A DNA stretch of 53,265 nucleotides, taken from contig CALCMJ010000065.1 of assembly GCA_937967615.1 (NCBI GenBank), positions 1 through 53,265 of the forward strand, read 5' to 3'. Position 1 is the first letter of the stretch. Each line of letters opens with the position of its first letter. The notes below the pieces were generated by a model, which was not told where the DNA came from, searched no databases, and saw only the letters and a program-made list of their open reading frames with translations. Positions 43,413 through 51,433 of the stretch are shown here, piece after piece. The position numbers and the translations under genes are program-made. Origin of the DNA: an uncultured Saprospiraceae bacterium (lineage in GTDB: Bacteria; Bacteroidota; Bacteroidia; Chitinophagales; Saprospiraceae).

Positions 43413-44069
43413 ATGAAAACCAGAGAACGTATAATGTATGCCGTTGTAGATGCCTTTAATGATAAGGGCTATCATGCGTATTCATTGACAGATCTGGCAC
43501 ATTTATGTAAGATGAGTAGGGGGAACCTAGCCTATCATTACAAATACAAAGAAGATATTCTCGATGATATAGCAGTAAAAATGCTCAGAGACATTAATAG
43601 GTTCAGAAAAAAACGCAAAGAAAATCCTGCATTTTATAACCTCAATCTAGATATTAGGACCTGCCGTTTTCTACAAAAAAGATACCCCTTTATATTCAGA
43701 GACATGTCGGTTTTGGAGCATGCTTCTATTAAAGAGGTGATGAATAACTGGTCCAAAGAAATTATAAAGAGAAATCTGGAAGCATTTTCATACGGAATAG
43801 AAATAGGAAACATTAAACCTGAGCCTTATGAAGGATTGTATTATCAATTGTCAGTAAATGCCTGGTTGATTACATACACCTGGCTAGCACAGGATCAGGT
43901 TAGAGACATTGGCGTGAAAGAAGAGGCTGAACGAATGGTATGGAGTACGATCATTCCACACTTTACAAAGAAAGGATTGGATGATTTCTTAAATCATTAT
44001 GGAAAAGATTTTCTCTTAGAATATGGAATTCCCATAAAGCAATATTCAACGTTAAAACACCTTTTTTAA
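43413..44069 (+). CDS. TetR-family regulator of the TRAP/acyl-CoA dehydrogenase locus
   Basis: 218 residues. The N-terminal helix-turn-helix (about 20-45) reads 'GYHAYSLTDLAHLCKMSRGNLAYHYKYKEDIL', and the rest is an all-helical effector domain with aromatic residues ('YYQLSVNAWLITYTWLAQDQ'). It lies divergent from the TRAP operon with an 8-6-8 palindrome between them, and 19 bases upstream of the acyl-CoA dehydrogenase gene. It probably links import of a carboxylate to its oxidation. Acyl-CoA or the carboxylate could be the ligand. Confidence 0.82.
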   Translation: MKTRERIMYAVVDAFNDKGYHAYSLTDLAHLCKMSRGNLAYHYKYKEDILDDIAVKMLRDINRFRKKRKENPAFYNLNLDIRTCRFLQKRYPFIFRDMSVLEHASIKEVMNNWSKEIIKRNLEAFSYGIEIGNIKPEPYEGLYYQLSVNAWLITYTWLAQDQVRDIGVKEEAERMVWSTIIPHFTKKGLDDFLNHYGKDFLLEYGIPIKQYSTLKHLF

Positions 44070-44088
44070 TCAGAAAATAATAAGAAGA

Positions 44089-45282
44089 ATGCACCAAGCT
44101 TATTTTACAGAAGAGCACAATTTATTTAGAGAAGGGTTTAGGAGTTTCCTAAATGCTGAAGTTGTTCCACATCTAGAGGAGTGGGAAAAGACTGGGACCA
44201 TATCAAGAGACATTTGGAAAAAATTTGGTGATATGGGATATTTTGGAATTCGTTACCCGGAAGAGTATGGCGGATTAAACCTAGATATCTTTTATCTAGT
44301 CATTTGGTTAGAAGAAATGCAGCGTATAAACTCGGGAGGATTTGCTGCAGCAATGTGGGCACATAATTATCTGGCTATGACCCATTTAAAAGTAGAAGGT
44401 AGCGAAGAAATCAAGCAAAAGTATCTAAGAGGAAGTATTTCAGGTGACTTGATGGGTTGTCTTTGCATATCTGAACCATTTGGAGGATCTGATGTGGGTG
44501 CGATGCGCACTACTGCAGTGAAAGACGGTGATTCTTATGTATTAAACGGATCCAAGACCTTTATCACAAATGGTGTGTATTCTGACTACTTAGTAGTCAT
44601 TGCTAAAATGGATTTTGAGGATAATCCAAAATCTATGGGTGTGTTTCTTGTAGATAGAGATACTCCTGGACTTAGTGCTTCTAAGTTAGATAAGTTAGGA
44701 TGGAGAGCTTCTGATACTGGTGAAATTGCGTTCGATAATGTACGTATTCCATCAAACCATCTCATGGGGGAACCAGGTAAAGGTTTCTATTATGTCATGG
44801 AACACTTTGCATTGGAACGATTAATTATGGGGATCAATGCACACGCTAGAGCAGAATATGCGATAGAGTACACTCTACAATATATGTCAGAAAGAGTAGC
44901 ATTTGGCAAGTCTCTAGACAAATTTCAGGCTTTAAGGCATAGAATTTCTGAAATGTCTGCTGAAGTAGAAGTCATCAAAACATTTAATTATCAAGTAGCT
45001 AGTAATTTAGATAAAGACGTCTATGTGGTGAAGGAAGCGTGTATGTCCAAACTCCAGTCTACTAAGATTGCAGATCAAGTGATATACGACTGTTTACAAT
45101 ATCTTGGGGGATATGGATACATGGAGGAATATCCATTAGCACGTATGTTTAGGGATAGTAGACTTGGCCCAATTGGAGGTGGAACTTCAGAAATTTTGAA
45201 AGAAATTCTGGCTAAAATAATTATTGACAAAAAGGAATACAAGTCTAAAGTGCACAAAAGAGAAAAAGAGCTTACTAGCTAA
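44089..45282 (+). CDS. Acyl-CoA dehydrogenase (LCAD/IVD-like catalytic base)
   Basis: 397 residues with the three usual domains. 'CISEPFGGSDVGAMRTTAVKDG' and 'NGSKTFITNG' mark the middle sheet domain. The catalytic glutamate appears to be Glu243 in 'HFALERLIMG', the position used by long-chain and isovaleryl-CoA dehydrogenases. At the usual medium-chain position the protein reads 'PIGGGTSEI' (Gly364), without Glu. FAD and ETF partner binding are expected. The gene is 19 bases after the TetR gene, so the locus probably oxidises an acyl-CoA derived from the TRAP-imported acid. Its stop overlaps the convergent gene's stop in a shared CTAA. Confidence 0.9.
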   Translation: MHQAYFTEEHNLFREGFRSFLNAEVVPHLEEWEKTGTISRDIWKKFGDMGYFGIRYPEEYGGLNLDIFYLVIWLEEMQRINSGGFAAAMWAHNYLAMTHLKVEGSEEIKQKYLRGSISGDLMGCLCISEPFGGSDVGAMRTTAVKDGDSYVLNGSKTFITNGVYSDYLVVIAKMDFEDNPKSMGVFLVDRDTPGLSASKLDKLGWRASDTGEIAFDNVRIPSNHLMGEPGKGFYYVMEHFALERLIMGINAHARAEYAIEYTLQYMSERVAFGKSLDKFQALRHRISEMSAEVEVIKTFNYQVASNLDKDVYVVKEACMSKLQSTKIADQVIYDCLQYLGGYGYMEEYPLARMFRDSRLGPIGGGTSEILKEILAKIIIDKKEYKSKVHKREKELTS

Positions 45283-45602
45283 TCTACAAGTTCGTTTTCG
45301 GCTGCATCTAATTCTTCAGTAGATAGATCCTCTAAAGATATCGTCCTTTTTGGCTCATCTATTTCTTCATCAGGCAATTCCATTTCCTGTTCCGCGATTT
45401 CAAAAGCTTCCGCTTTTGTCATTTTTATCATATAATAGTATTCATCCGCTTCATATGGTAGTGCACTTAGAATTTCACCTTTATGATTTTTGAATGTGAT
45501 GAGATGCTTCTCAAATCCGTTAGGATATAACAAATTAAGAGTTTCTTGAATCTGTGAGTCCAAGGTTTCGTACTTCTTTATAAGTTTGGGTTTTTGTTTC
45601 AT
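45279..45602 (-). CDS. Small conserved protein with acidic C-terminus
   Basis: 107 residues, with a basic N-terminus ('KQKPKLIKKYETLDSQ'), a central alpha/beta part ('LYPNGFEKHLITFKNHKGE', then 'ALPYEADEYYYMIKMTKAEA') and a strongly acidic tail (about 75-107). I recall similar uncharacterised small proteins in Bacteroidota; no function is known. It starts 3 bases after a 51-residue basic gene and the two look like one operon. Its stop shares CTAA with the acyl-CoA dehydrogenase stop. Confidence 0.7.
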   Translation of the reverse strand: MKQKPKLIKKYETLDSQIQETLNLLYPNGFEKHLITFKNHKGEILSALPYEADEYYYMIKMTKAEAFEIAEQEMELPDEEIDEPKRTISLEDLSTEELDAAENELVD

Positions 45603-45605
45603 TGC

Positions 45606-45761
45606 TTATTCTTCTTCGAAATAATCAATCAAAAATTTCTTTTTGTTTTTAATTTTAGTTTCTCCTCGTATGAGTTTCTTCGGTTTTTTACTTGTTTCGC
45701 TTTTGTCTGAAAGTTTGCTCAGATCGTCTTGATTCTTTTTATAAAGCTTTCGTTTTGCCAT
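45606..45761 (-). CDS. 51-residue basic protein upstream of the acidic-tail protein
   Basis: A complete frame from ATG (45761) to TAA (45606) encodes 51 residues: a strongly lysine-rich stretch ('MAKRKLYKKNQDD', 'KKPKKLIRGETKIKNKKKF') and a short acidic end ('LIDYFEEE'). Only 3 bases separate it from the 107-residue gene that follows, and both point the same way, so they are probably translationally coupled. I do not recognise a family. The basic charge suggests binding to nucleic acid or to the acidic partner, but this is inference. Confidence 0.6.
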   Translation of the reverse strand: MAKRKLYKKNQDDLSKLSDKSETSKKPKKLIRGETKIKNKKKFLIDYFEEE

Positions 45762-46189
45762 TACGGTACAGTTATAAACAGTAAATGTTTAAATCAAAAA
45801 ATATAAGTACTATAGAATTGGTAATTAGAGTGGAGAACTTAGAGATGGTATTGGGAAAAGAAGGCAGTGGACAAATCCATGCGTCATCCCACAAATCAAT
45901 CTTGTCTATTGGTATCAAACAAAATTGACCGAACAGGTCGATTTTAAATTGCTTAATCATGTCAGCGAAAGATCATTGTTTGTTTTACCATTTTATAAAT
46001 ATGTGAGTAAATTATTGCATTTTTTTAAATTTTGCTGGTTTTTAACTACTTTTTTTTACAGAAATCAAACAATCTTATAGCTCCTTTTGCCATAAGAGGT
46101 GTTTTTCTGTTTATAGCTATACGAATGATAAACTTAAATGCCATTTATCCTCTATTTAAACTATTTTTAGACAGCTGTAAATTTGCAAT
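45762..46189. other. 428-bp intergenic region
   Basis: No gene recognised. A 62-codon minus-strand frame at 45772-45960 has no family I know and no promoter; I leave it out as a gene. The right end (46178-46185) holds the -7 element of the kinase gene. The rest is AT-rich with no clear hairpin. Confidence 0.4.
46178..46185 (+). promoter_or_regulatory. -7 element (TAAATTTG) four bases before the kinase GTG start
   Basis: A perfect TAnnTTTG followed by four bases and then GTG at 46190. This predicts that transcription begins at the start codon. No good -33 element is seen. Confidence 0.5.
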
Positions 46190-47485
46190 GTGCTGAACAA
46201 ACTTAGAAATATAGGAATCCAATCACATTTAAGTGATGAGGAGAAAAGTGTTATCAGAATGGTAAATGATGCCCTTCTCATTTGTATACTTTTTACGTTT
46301 GTTGATTCACTGAGCACATTGGCATCTGGAAAGTTTTCTACTGCTAAGTTTACTTTGATGTTTTGTGCGCTTTTTTTGTTTTCACTTTTATTAGTTCATT
46401 GGGGTAAATATTATTTTTCAAGAGTTTTTTTGACTCTTGTTTTGGGTATACTTTTAGTTGTTCAGTCATATTTGTTTGGGGCAACAGTTGACATCACTAA
46501 TATTTTCATTGTCCTTATTGTTTTTGTTATTGTTGTGTTTCAAAATGATCTATTATCAATTTTACTATTAGCTTCCTATATAGTTGCAGCATTTTTTTTA
46601 AAAAACTGGATTATCATCAATCTTGATCATCCATTAGCTGGACAAGGGATGATATATGCTAAAGAAGTCTATTTCATCCTTTCATTACTTCTTGTAAGTA
46701 TTTTAATACTAAGAGTTCTTAAAAGAAAAGACAATTACATTGATCTTTCTAATAGTTTGCTTCAAGATCTAGAAAAGAATAATAGTGCATTGAAAGAAAG
46801 TAATGATCGGCTAAAAAGTTTTGCCTACGCTACCTCGCATGATCTAAAGACCCCCTTGAGAAATGTATCCAGTTATATTGAGTTAATGGTTAGGCGTATC
46901 TCTGGCCCAAAAGATGAAAAACTCCAAGAATATCTTCTCCTGACAAGGAAGGGTGTAGCAAATATGAACGAAAGCATAGATGATATTTTAACCCTATCTA
47001 GTTTAGACTATAATTTAGATAAGTGGGAAGACATTGAAATTCTTGAACTTATACACGAATTGAAATACAATTATCAAGATAAGCTAGAGTCAGGAATTCT
47101 GAAGATTGATACAAATATGCTTCCAAGCATAAAGGGGAATAGAACTCAGCTGTTTGTGCTTTTTCAAAATTTATTTGATAATAGTATCAAATACAATGAT
47201 AGTCCAAATGTTCTTATTACGATAAGCGGCAAGAAAACAGTAAAAGGCGTAGAAATTTATTTTGAAGATAATGGAATAGGAATTGAAAAAGAATACGCTT
47301 CCTACGTTTTTGAACCCTTCAAGCGTCTTCATAGCAATTCTATATATGAAGGAACTGGCTTAGGATTAGCCATTGTCAAAAAGATTATGGATTCGCATGG
47401 AGGATTCATAGAAATACAAAGCCATAAAGAAACAGATGGCACTGGCTTTATTATATTCTTCCCTAATAATAAGAATGTCTCCTAA
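46190..47485 (+). CDS. Membrane-bound sensor histidine kinase (orphan)
   Basis: 431 residues. Five or six membrane helices (about 24-165) are followed by a short coiled coil (about 170-205). The HisKA domain has the phospho-accepting His217 in 'YATSHDLKTPLRN'. The HATPase domain has an N box 'FQNLFDNSIKYN', 'EDNGIGI' and 'GTGLGLAIVKKIMD'. The start is GTG 46190: a stop lies at 46178, the conserved segment 'LRNIGIQSHLSDEEKSVIR' needs this start, and a -7 element lies four bases upstream. No response regulator is nearby. The gene is convergent with an AhpD-like gene, with a shared CTAA stop. Confidence 0.85.
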   Translation: MLNKLRNIGIQSHLSDEEKSVIRMVNDALLICILFTFVDSLSTLASGKFSTAKFTLMFCALFLFSLLLVHWGKYYFSRVFLTLVLGILLVVQSYLFGATVDITNIFIVLIVFVIVVFQNDLLSILLLASYIVAAFFLKNWIIINLDHPLAGQGMIYAKEVYFILSLLLVSILILRVLKRKDNYIDLSNSLLQDLEKNNSALKESNDRLKSFAYATSHDLKTPLRNVSSYIELMVRRISGPKDEKLQEYLLLTRKGVANMNESIDDILTLSSLDYNLDKWEDIEILELIHELKYNYQDKLESGILKIDTNMLPSIKGNRTQLFVLFQNLFDNSIKYNDSPNVLITISGKKTVKGVEIYFEDNGIGIEKEYASYVFEPFKRLHSNSIYEGTGLGLAIVKKIMDSHGGFIEIQSHKETDGTGFIIFFPNNKNVS

Positions 47486-48084
47486 GTGTACATGTGTTTT
47501 CCCCTTGTCCATCCATTTTTTGCAAGATATTTATTCCCATCTTCTGCAGCTGGTTCTTCAAGTTGAGTGCCCATACTATCATTCCATCTATTGAGGTAAC
47601 CAAATAAAGCTACAACGCCTAAAATTTCTACAATCTCACCATCGTCCCAATGCTCTCTCAATTGATCTGATATTTCTTGTGTAACTGCATTAGGAACAGA
47701 AGATGAGGCAATTGCAAAGTCAAATACGGCACGCTCTGCGTCTGTAAATGCAGGGTAAGTTTTATAATCCCATATGTTGTTTAATTTATCTTGCTCAGAG
47801 CCATAACGTTCTGCTGCTCTTATTGCATGAGCCTCACAATATCTGCATCCTGCAGTTCTACTCGACAAATATGCAAGCAGTCTCTTTAACGCACTAGTGA
47901 CTTTGCCTTTATTTTCCATAACAGCTTGATTCATTTCTAAGAAGGCAGCGGCAATGCGCGGTCTATGCATCATTGTAAATAGACTATTTGGAGTAAAGCC
48001 TAATGTCTCTTCGTAAAATGCTGCCATTTCAGCGGCTTCAGTGCTTCCGCTTTTATCTATGGGAGATACTAATGGTCTGTTCAT
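47482..48084 (-). CDS. Carboxymuconolactone decarboxylase/AhpD-like peroxidase-related protein
   Basis: About 200 residues of the CMD family, all helical, with the redox pair Cys80-x-x-Cys83 and His86 in 'TAGCRYCEAHAIRAA'. This is the AhpD-type arrangement. I start it at the ATG at 48084 rather than the upstream ATG at 48171, because a perfect -7 element (TAAATTTG, 48099-48106) lies between the two and the extra 29 residues do not look like the family. It may act in peroxide or thiol defence. It lies between two orphan histidine kinase genes, a possible redox-sensing context. Confidence 0.82.
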   Translation of the reverse strand: MNRPLVSPIDKSGSTEAAEMAAFYEETLGFTPNSLFTMMHRPRIAAAFLEMNQAVMENKGKVTSALKRLLAYLSSRTAGCRYCEAHAIRAAERYGSEQDKLNNIWDYKTYPAFTDAERAVFDFAIASSSVPNAVTQEISDQLREHWDDGEIVEILGVVALFGYLNRWNDSMGTQLEEPAAEDGNKYLAKNGWTRGKHMYT

Positions 48085-48098
48085 TTGATATTTTTTTA

Positions 48099-48106
48099 CA
48101 AATTTA
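48099..48106 (-). promoter_or_regulatory. -7 element (TAAATTTG) of the AhpD-like gene
   Basis: A perfect TAnnTTTG on the minus strand, 14 bases before the ATG at 48084. It rules against the longer start at 48171. No clear -33 TTG. Confidence 0.4.
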
Positions 48107-48248
48107 GACTTTTTGATGAATGCTAAACACCTATATGTAAAATCCCCTTTAATTATTCGATGAAATAGCATTACTTTACATTATCTTATTGGATGCACTA
48201 GTTATTAAATATGACTTCCATGTATAGATCTTAAGAATAACTCTCTAA

Positions 48249-50267
48249 ATGAAACTATTCGTTACATCTATTTTTATATGCGTAATTATCTTCTCAGGAT
48301 TTAGTCAAAATCGAGAAATAGATAGTTTGAAGCAGCTTATGATAGAAGAGGAGATGAGTATAAATCAAGTTGATCTATTAAATTCCATCGCTTTTAATTT
48401 CAATAAAATTGACCTAGACTCGTGTTACTATTTTGCAAGCTTGTCTTTAGATAAAGCTAAAGCGATAAATTACACTTTAGGGATTGCACGTGCGATCAAC
48501 TTGCAGAGTGGAAAGTTTCTATATAGAAAAGATTATGACCGATCCATTGCTATGAACGAAGAAGCATTAGCACTAGTTAATGGACTTGATGACCACAAAA
48601 TATTATCACAAATTTATAATACGCTAGCTGTTAACTATTACTATATGCAGAACGAGGCAAAGAGTATTGAGCTATTGCAGCGGTCTCTTGATGAATCCAA
48701 GCTGGCAAAAGATTCTCTCACAGCAGTCATTATAGCTTCGAACATTGCTTATATGCATTTAGAAAATGATGAGCTAGAATTAGCTGAGAATTATTTGAAT
48801 GAATCTTTACGCATCGCTGAAAAGCTAAATTATAAAATAGGAAAAGTTATCGCATTGAGAAGTTTAGGGAGCTTACATGCTAAGCGCGGGAATTCGAGTG
48901 AGGCATTGGCAATTTATGAAAAGGGACTTGAGATTGCAATTGGAGATATGGATCACTTTAATGCTGGGCATCTTTATTTGTTAAAAGGAAAATTACTTAA
49001 CAACCTGGAGCTGTTTGATATGGCCTTAGAAAATTTATTTGAAGCAGTAAGCAAGTTTGAAATAAGAAAGGAAGATCAGACTTTAACAGATTGCTACTTT
49101 GAAATAGCAGATGTTTATAATAAAATGAATGACTATAATGCTGGTTTAAAATATGCAGATCTAGGATTTGAGTTCGCCGGTGATAATAGCAGTTTTGAAA
49201 AACGCTTAAAGTACAGTTTGCTTAAATCAAATTCTTACGAGGGTCTTAATGATTTGCCAAAGGCTTATAATTTTCAGAAAGAATATAAATCATGGAGTGA
49301 TAGTCTATACTACAGAGAAAAGCAGCAGAAAGTAAACGAACTTGAGGCAAGATATCAGTTGCAACAAAAGGAGGTAGAAAACCAATTACTGAAAGAAGAA
49401 CAAGCAAGACAGGAAGCGGTGATTAGTGAGCAAAAAACAAGGAATTATGCAATCTTTATATTTTCCCTTCTAGCAAGTGCTCTTGCTTTTGTTTCCTATA
49501 GAAGTTTTAGAACAAATAGAAACTATAGTGCCCAATTAGAAGAAGTGGTTGAACAAAGAACCGTAGATCTTAAAGTGACTAACTTGGATTTAAAACGATC
49601 AAACGAAGAGCTGGAGCGGTTTGCATATATCGCCTCACACGACCTTAAGGAACCGCTAAGGAATATATCAACGTTCTCACAACTTATTAAAAAGGAAATA
49701 GGTGGCATGGGAAATGAAAAGTTAGAAAATCACTTAGCTATAGTTGATGGGATGACAGAACAAATGAATTTTCTTGTGAATGGAATATTGCAATATTCTA
49801 AAATATCAAAACACGAAGAATATGACCTTGTTGACTTAAACGATATTTGCGTTCAAGTCAAGGAATATTTGAAAATACAAATTTCAGAAAAAGATGCGGT
49901 AATTAAAATTCAGAAATTACCTTCGATTAAAGCAAATAATGCGCAAATATTTCAGGTTTTTAAAAATCTTATAGAAAATGGCATTAAATATAATACGTGT
50001 TGCCAACCTATAATAGATGTAAAATATAGCGAAAGCAAAAGAACGCATCACTTTTCTGTGCAGGATAATGGAATAGGTATAGAGGATCAGTATAAAGAAC
50101 AAATATTTGAAATGTTCAACAGATTACATAATCGGTCAGAATTCAAAGGAGCTGGCTTAGGCCTGTCTATAGTGCAAAAAATTGTTGAAAATATGGGTGG
50201 GGAAATAACTGTGGAAAGTACATTAGGAGTAGGAAGTGAATTTAAATTTTCAATACCAAAGGATTGA
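48249..50267 (+). CDS. TPR sensor histidine kinase (orphan)
   Basis: 672 residues. A signal peptide (1-19) leads into tetratricopeptide repeats (about 60-360, e.g. 'SEALAIYEKGLEIAIG'). A coiled coil (about 355-395) is followed by one membrane helix (about 397-415). A cytoplasmic kinase core then has His464 in 'YIASHDLKEPLRN', an N box 'FKNLIENGIKYN', 'QDNGIGI' and 'GAGLGLSIVQK'. The periplasmic TPR input is a common Bacteroidota layout. No response regulator gene is in the window. It ends before a strong bidirectional terminator. Confidence 0.85.
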   Translation: MKLFVTSIFICVIIFSGFSQNREIDSLKQLMIEEEMSINQVDLLNSIAFNFNKIDLDSCYYFASLSLDKAKAINYTLGIARAINLQSGKFLYRKDYDRSIAMNEEALALVNGLDDHKILSQIYNTLAVNYYYMQNEAKSIELLQRSLDESKLAKDSLTAVIIASNIAYMHLENDELELAENYLNESLRIAEKLNYKIGKVIALRSLGSLHAKRGNSSEALAIYEKGLEIAIGDMDHFNAGHLYLLKGKLLNNLELFDMALENLFEAVSKFEIRKEDQTLTDCYFEIADVYNKMNDYNAGLKYADLGFEFAGDNSSFEKRLKYSLLKSNSYEGLNDLPKAYNFQKEYKSWSDSLYYREKQQKVNELEARYQLQQKEVENQLLKEEQARQEAVISEQKTRNYAIFIFSLLASALAFVSYRSFRTNRNYSAQLEEVVEQRTVDLKVTNLDLKRSNEELERFAYIASHDLKEPLRNISTFSQLIKKEIGGMGNEKLENHLAIVDGMTEQMNFLVNGILQYSKISKHEEYDLVDLNDICVQVKEYLKIQISEKDAVIKIQKLPSIKANNAQIFQVFKNLIENGIKYNTCCQPIIDVKYSESKRTHHFSVQDNGIGIEDQYKEQIFEMFNRLHNRSEFKGAGLGLSIVQKIVENMGGEITVESTLGVGSEFKFSIPKD

Positions 50268-50278
50268 CATATAGATTA

Positions 50279-50320
50279 AAAAAAGAAACCCTAGGCATTT
50301 TTGCCTAGGGTTTCTTTTTT
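50279..50320. terminator. Bidirectional terminator between kinase and YceI genes
   Basis: A 19-base perfect stem (50279-50297 with 50302-50320) around TTTT, containing CCCTAGGCA/TGCCTAGGG and flanked by A and T tracts on the two sides. Confidence 0.9.
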
Positions 50321-50327
50321 CTAGTTT

Positions 50328-50915
50328 TTATCTTGCTAGTAGTTTTACCTTCAATTCAAATTCATCATAAATTGTTTTATCTCCAAGACTGTCAAAGAAA
50401 CTCCCAGAACCATATTTAATGTCAAAATCCGATCTGTCAATTACTATGTCCGCAGAAACCTCTATAACGCCCTCAACATTTTCAAGATGGGCATTAAACT
50501 TTATTTCTTTGGTAATATCCTTAATGGTGATACCACCGCGAACTCTATAATCCCCTTCAGTGCCACTAGGATAAATTTTACTTATTACAAATGTAGCAGT
50601 AGGGTGGGCCTCAACACCAAAGAAATCAGGAGATTTTAAATGGCCTTCAAGTTTGGCAGCACCGCCTCCTTCCATGTCTGTATTCTTTATTGAATTCATG
50701 TCAATAGTAAATTTTCCACCTGTCAGGATATTTTCAGTCATCTCAAGATTTCCTGACATCAACTGAATTGTCCCAGAATGGGTTCCGGTAACTTTTTTAC
50801 CTGTCCATTCTACAAGAGAATTTTCTATGTCTACTGTCAAACTTTGTGTCGCAGTAAACGAAAGACCTACTAAAAGGATAAGTGCAGTAGCACTTAGAAA
50901 CATCATTTTTTTCAT
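50328..50915 (-). CDS. YceI-like lipocalin-type protein
   Basis: 195 residues. A signal peptide (about 1-25) is followed by a YceI beta-barrel: 'VDIENSLVEWTGKKVTGTHSGTIQL', 'FTIDMNSIKNTDM', 'LKSPDFFGVEAHPTATFVIS', 'SADIVIDRSDFDIKYG'. The family binds polyisoprenoid or other lipids in the periplasm and has been linked to stress. It lies 33 bases after the MarR gene in the same operon and so is probably controlled by that regulator. Confidence 0.88.
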   Translation of the reverse strand: MKKMMFLSATALILLVGLSFTATQSLTVDIENSLVEWTGKKVTGTHSGTIQLMSGNLEMTENILTGGKFTIDMNSIKNTDMEGGGAAKLEGHLKSPDFFGVEAHPTATFVISKIYPSGTEGDYRVRGGITIKDITKEIKFNAHLENVEGVIEVSADIVIDRSDFDIKYGSGSFFDSLGDKTIYDEFELKVKLLAR

Positions 50916-50948
50916 AATTATTATTTAAAATTTTAATTAATTCCAGAA

Positions 50949-51398
50949 CTACGACCTTAGTTTGTCTAAGAGCATGCTGAGCTGTTCTGATTCTTTATTA
51001 TTTAGCTTGTCAGCGATCGATTGCAAGGTTTTTTTAGATTCTATTTTCGTAAGTAATTTTAAGCCTTTCTTGCTTATTTTGACATCCACTAATCTCTTAT
51101 CTTCTGAACATTGTGTCCTTACCACAAGACCTTTTGACATTAATCTATCTACTAACCTGGACGTATCTGACATTTTAACAAGCAGTCTTTCTCTTATTTG
51201 GGAAGTTGAAATTGCTTTTTGTGCTCCCTTTAGAATTCTTAGGACATTAAACTGAGGCCCTGTCAAATCATAAATAGAAAAGAACGCATTCAACTCGGTC
51301 TTGATAAAACTATGCGTATACAGAAGATTCACAAGAACTTTTTCTTGCGGACTTTTAAAGGGTTTGGATTGCTTTAATGCTTCTTCTATACGTATCAC
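50949..51398 (-). CDS. MarR-family regulator of the yceI operon
   Basis: 149 residues with a MarR winged helix: 'ISTSQIRERLLVKMSDTSRLVDRLMSKGLV' (about 65-92) and the wing 'QCSEDKRLVDVKI'. The start is GTG 51398. The family N-terminus 'IEEALKQSK' begins immediately after it, and a -7 element (TATATTTG) ends four bases upstream, so a leaderless mRNA is predicted. A 30-bp perfect palindrome covers the promoter spacer and the -33 element, so it probably represses itself and yceI. A thiol or lipid stress signal is possible. Confidence 0.85.
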   Translation of the reverse strand: MIRIEEALKQSKPFKSPQEKVLVNLLYTHSFIKTELNAFFSIYDLTGPQFNVLRILKGAQKAISTSQIRERLLVKMSDTSRLVDRLMSKGLVVRTQCSEDKRLVDVKISKKGLKLLTKIESKKTLQSIADKLNNKESEQLSMLLDKLRS

Positions 51399-51402
51399 TA
51401 AA

Positions 51403-51433
51403 CAAATATAATGTTATAACATCAATGTTGCAA
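51403..51433 (-). promoter_or_regulatory. Promoter of the MarR-yceI operon (TTG - 20 bp - TATATTTG)
   Basis: On the minus strand TTG (51433-51431) and TATATTTG (51410-51403) are 20 bases apart. The four bases TTTA follow, then the GTG start of the MarR gene at 51398. Confidence 0.65.

Noticed and set aside
45772-45960. A 62-codon minus-strand frame in the 428-bp gap
   Set aside because: Short, hydrophobic, no known family, no promoter and not coupled to its neighbours.
48085-48171. Longer start (48171) for the AhpD-like gene
   Set aside because: A perfect -7 element lies between this ATG and the one at 48084, and the extra residues do not match the family.
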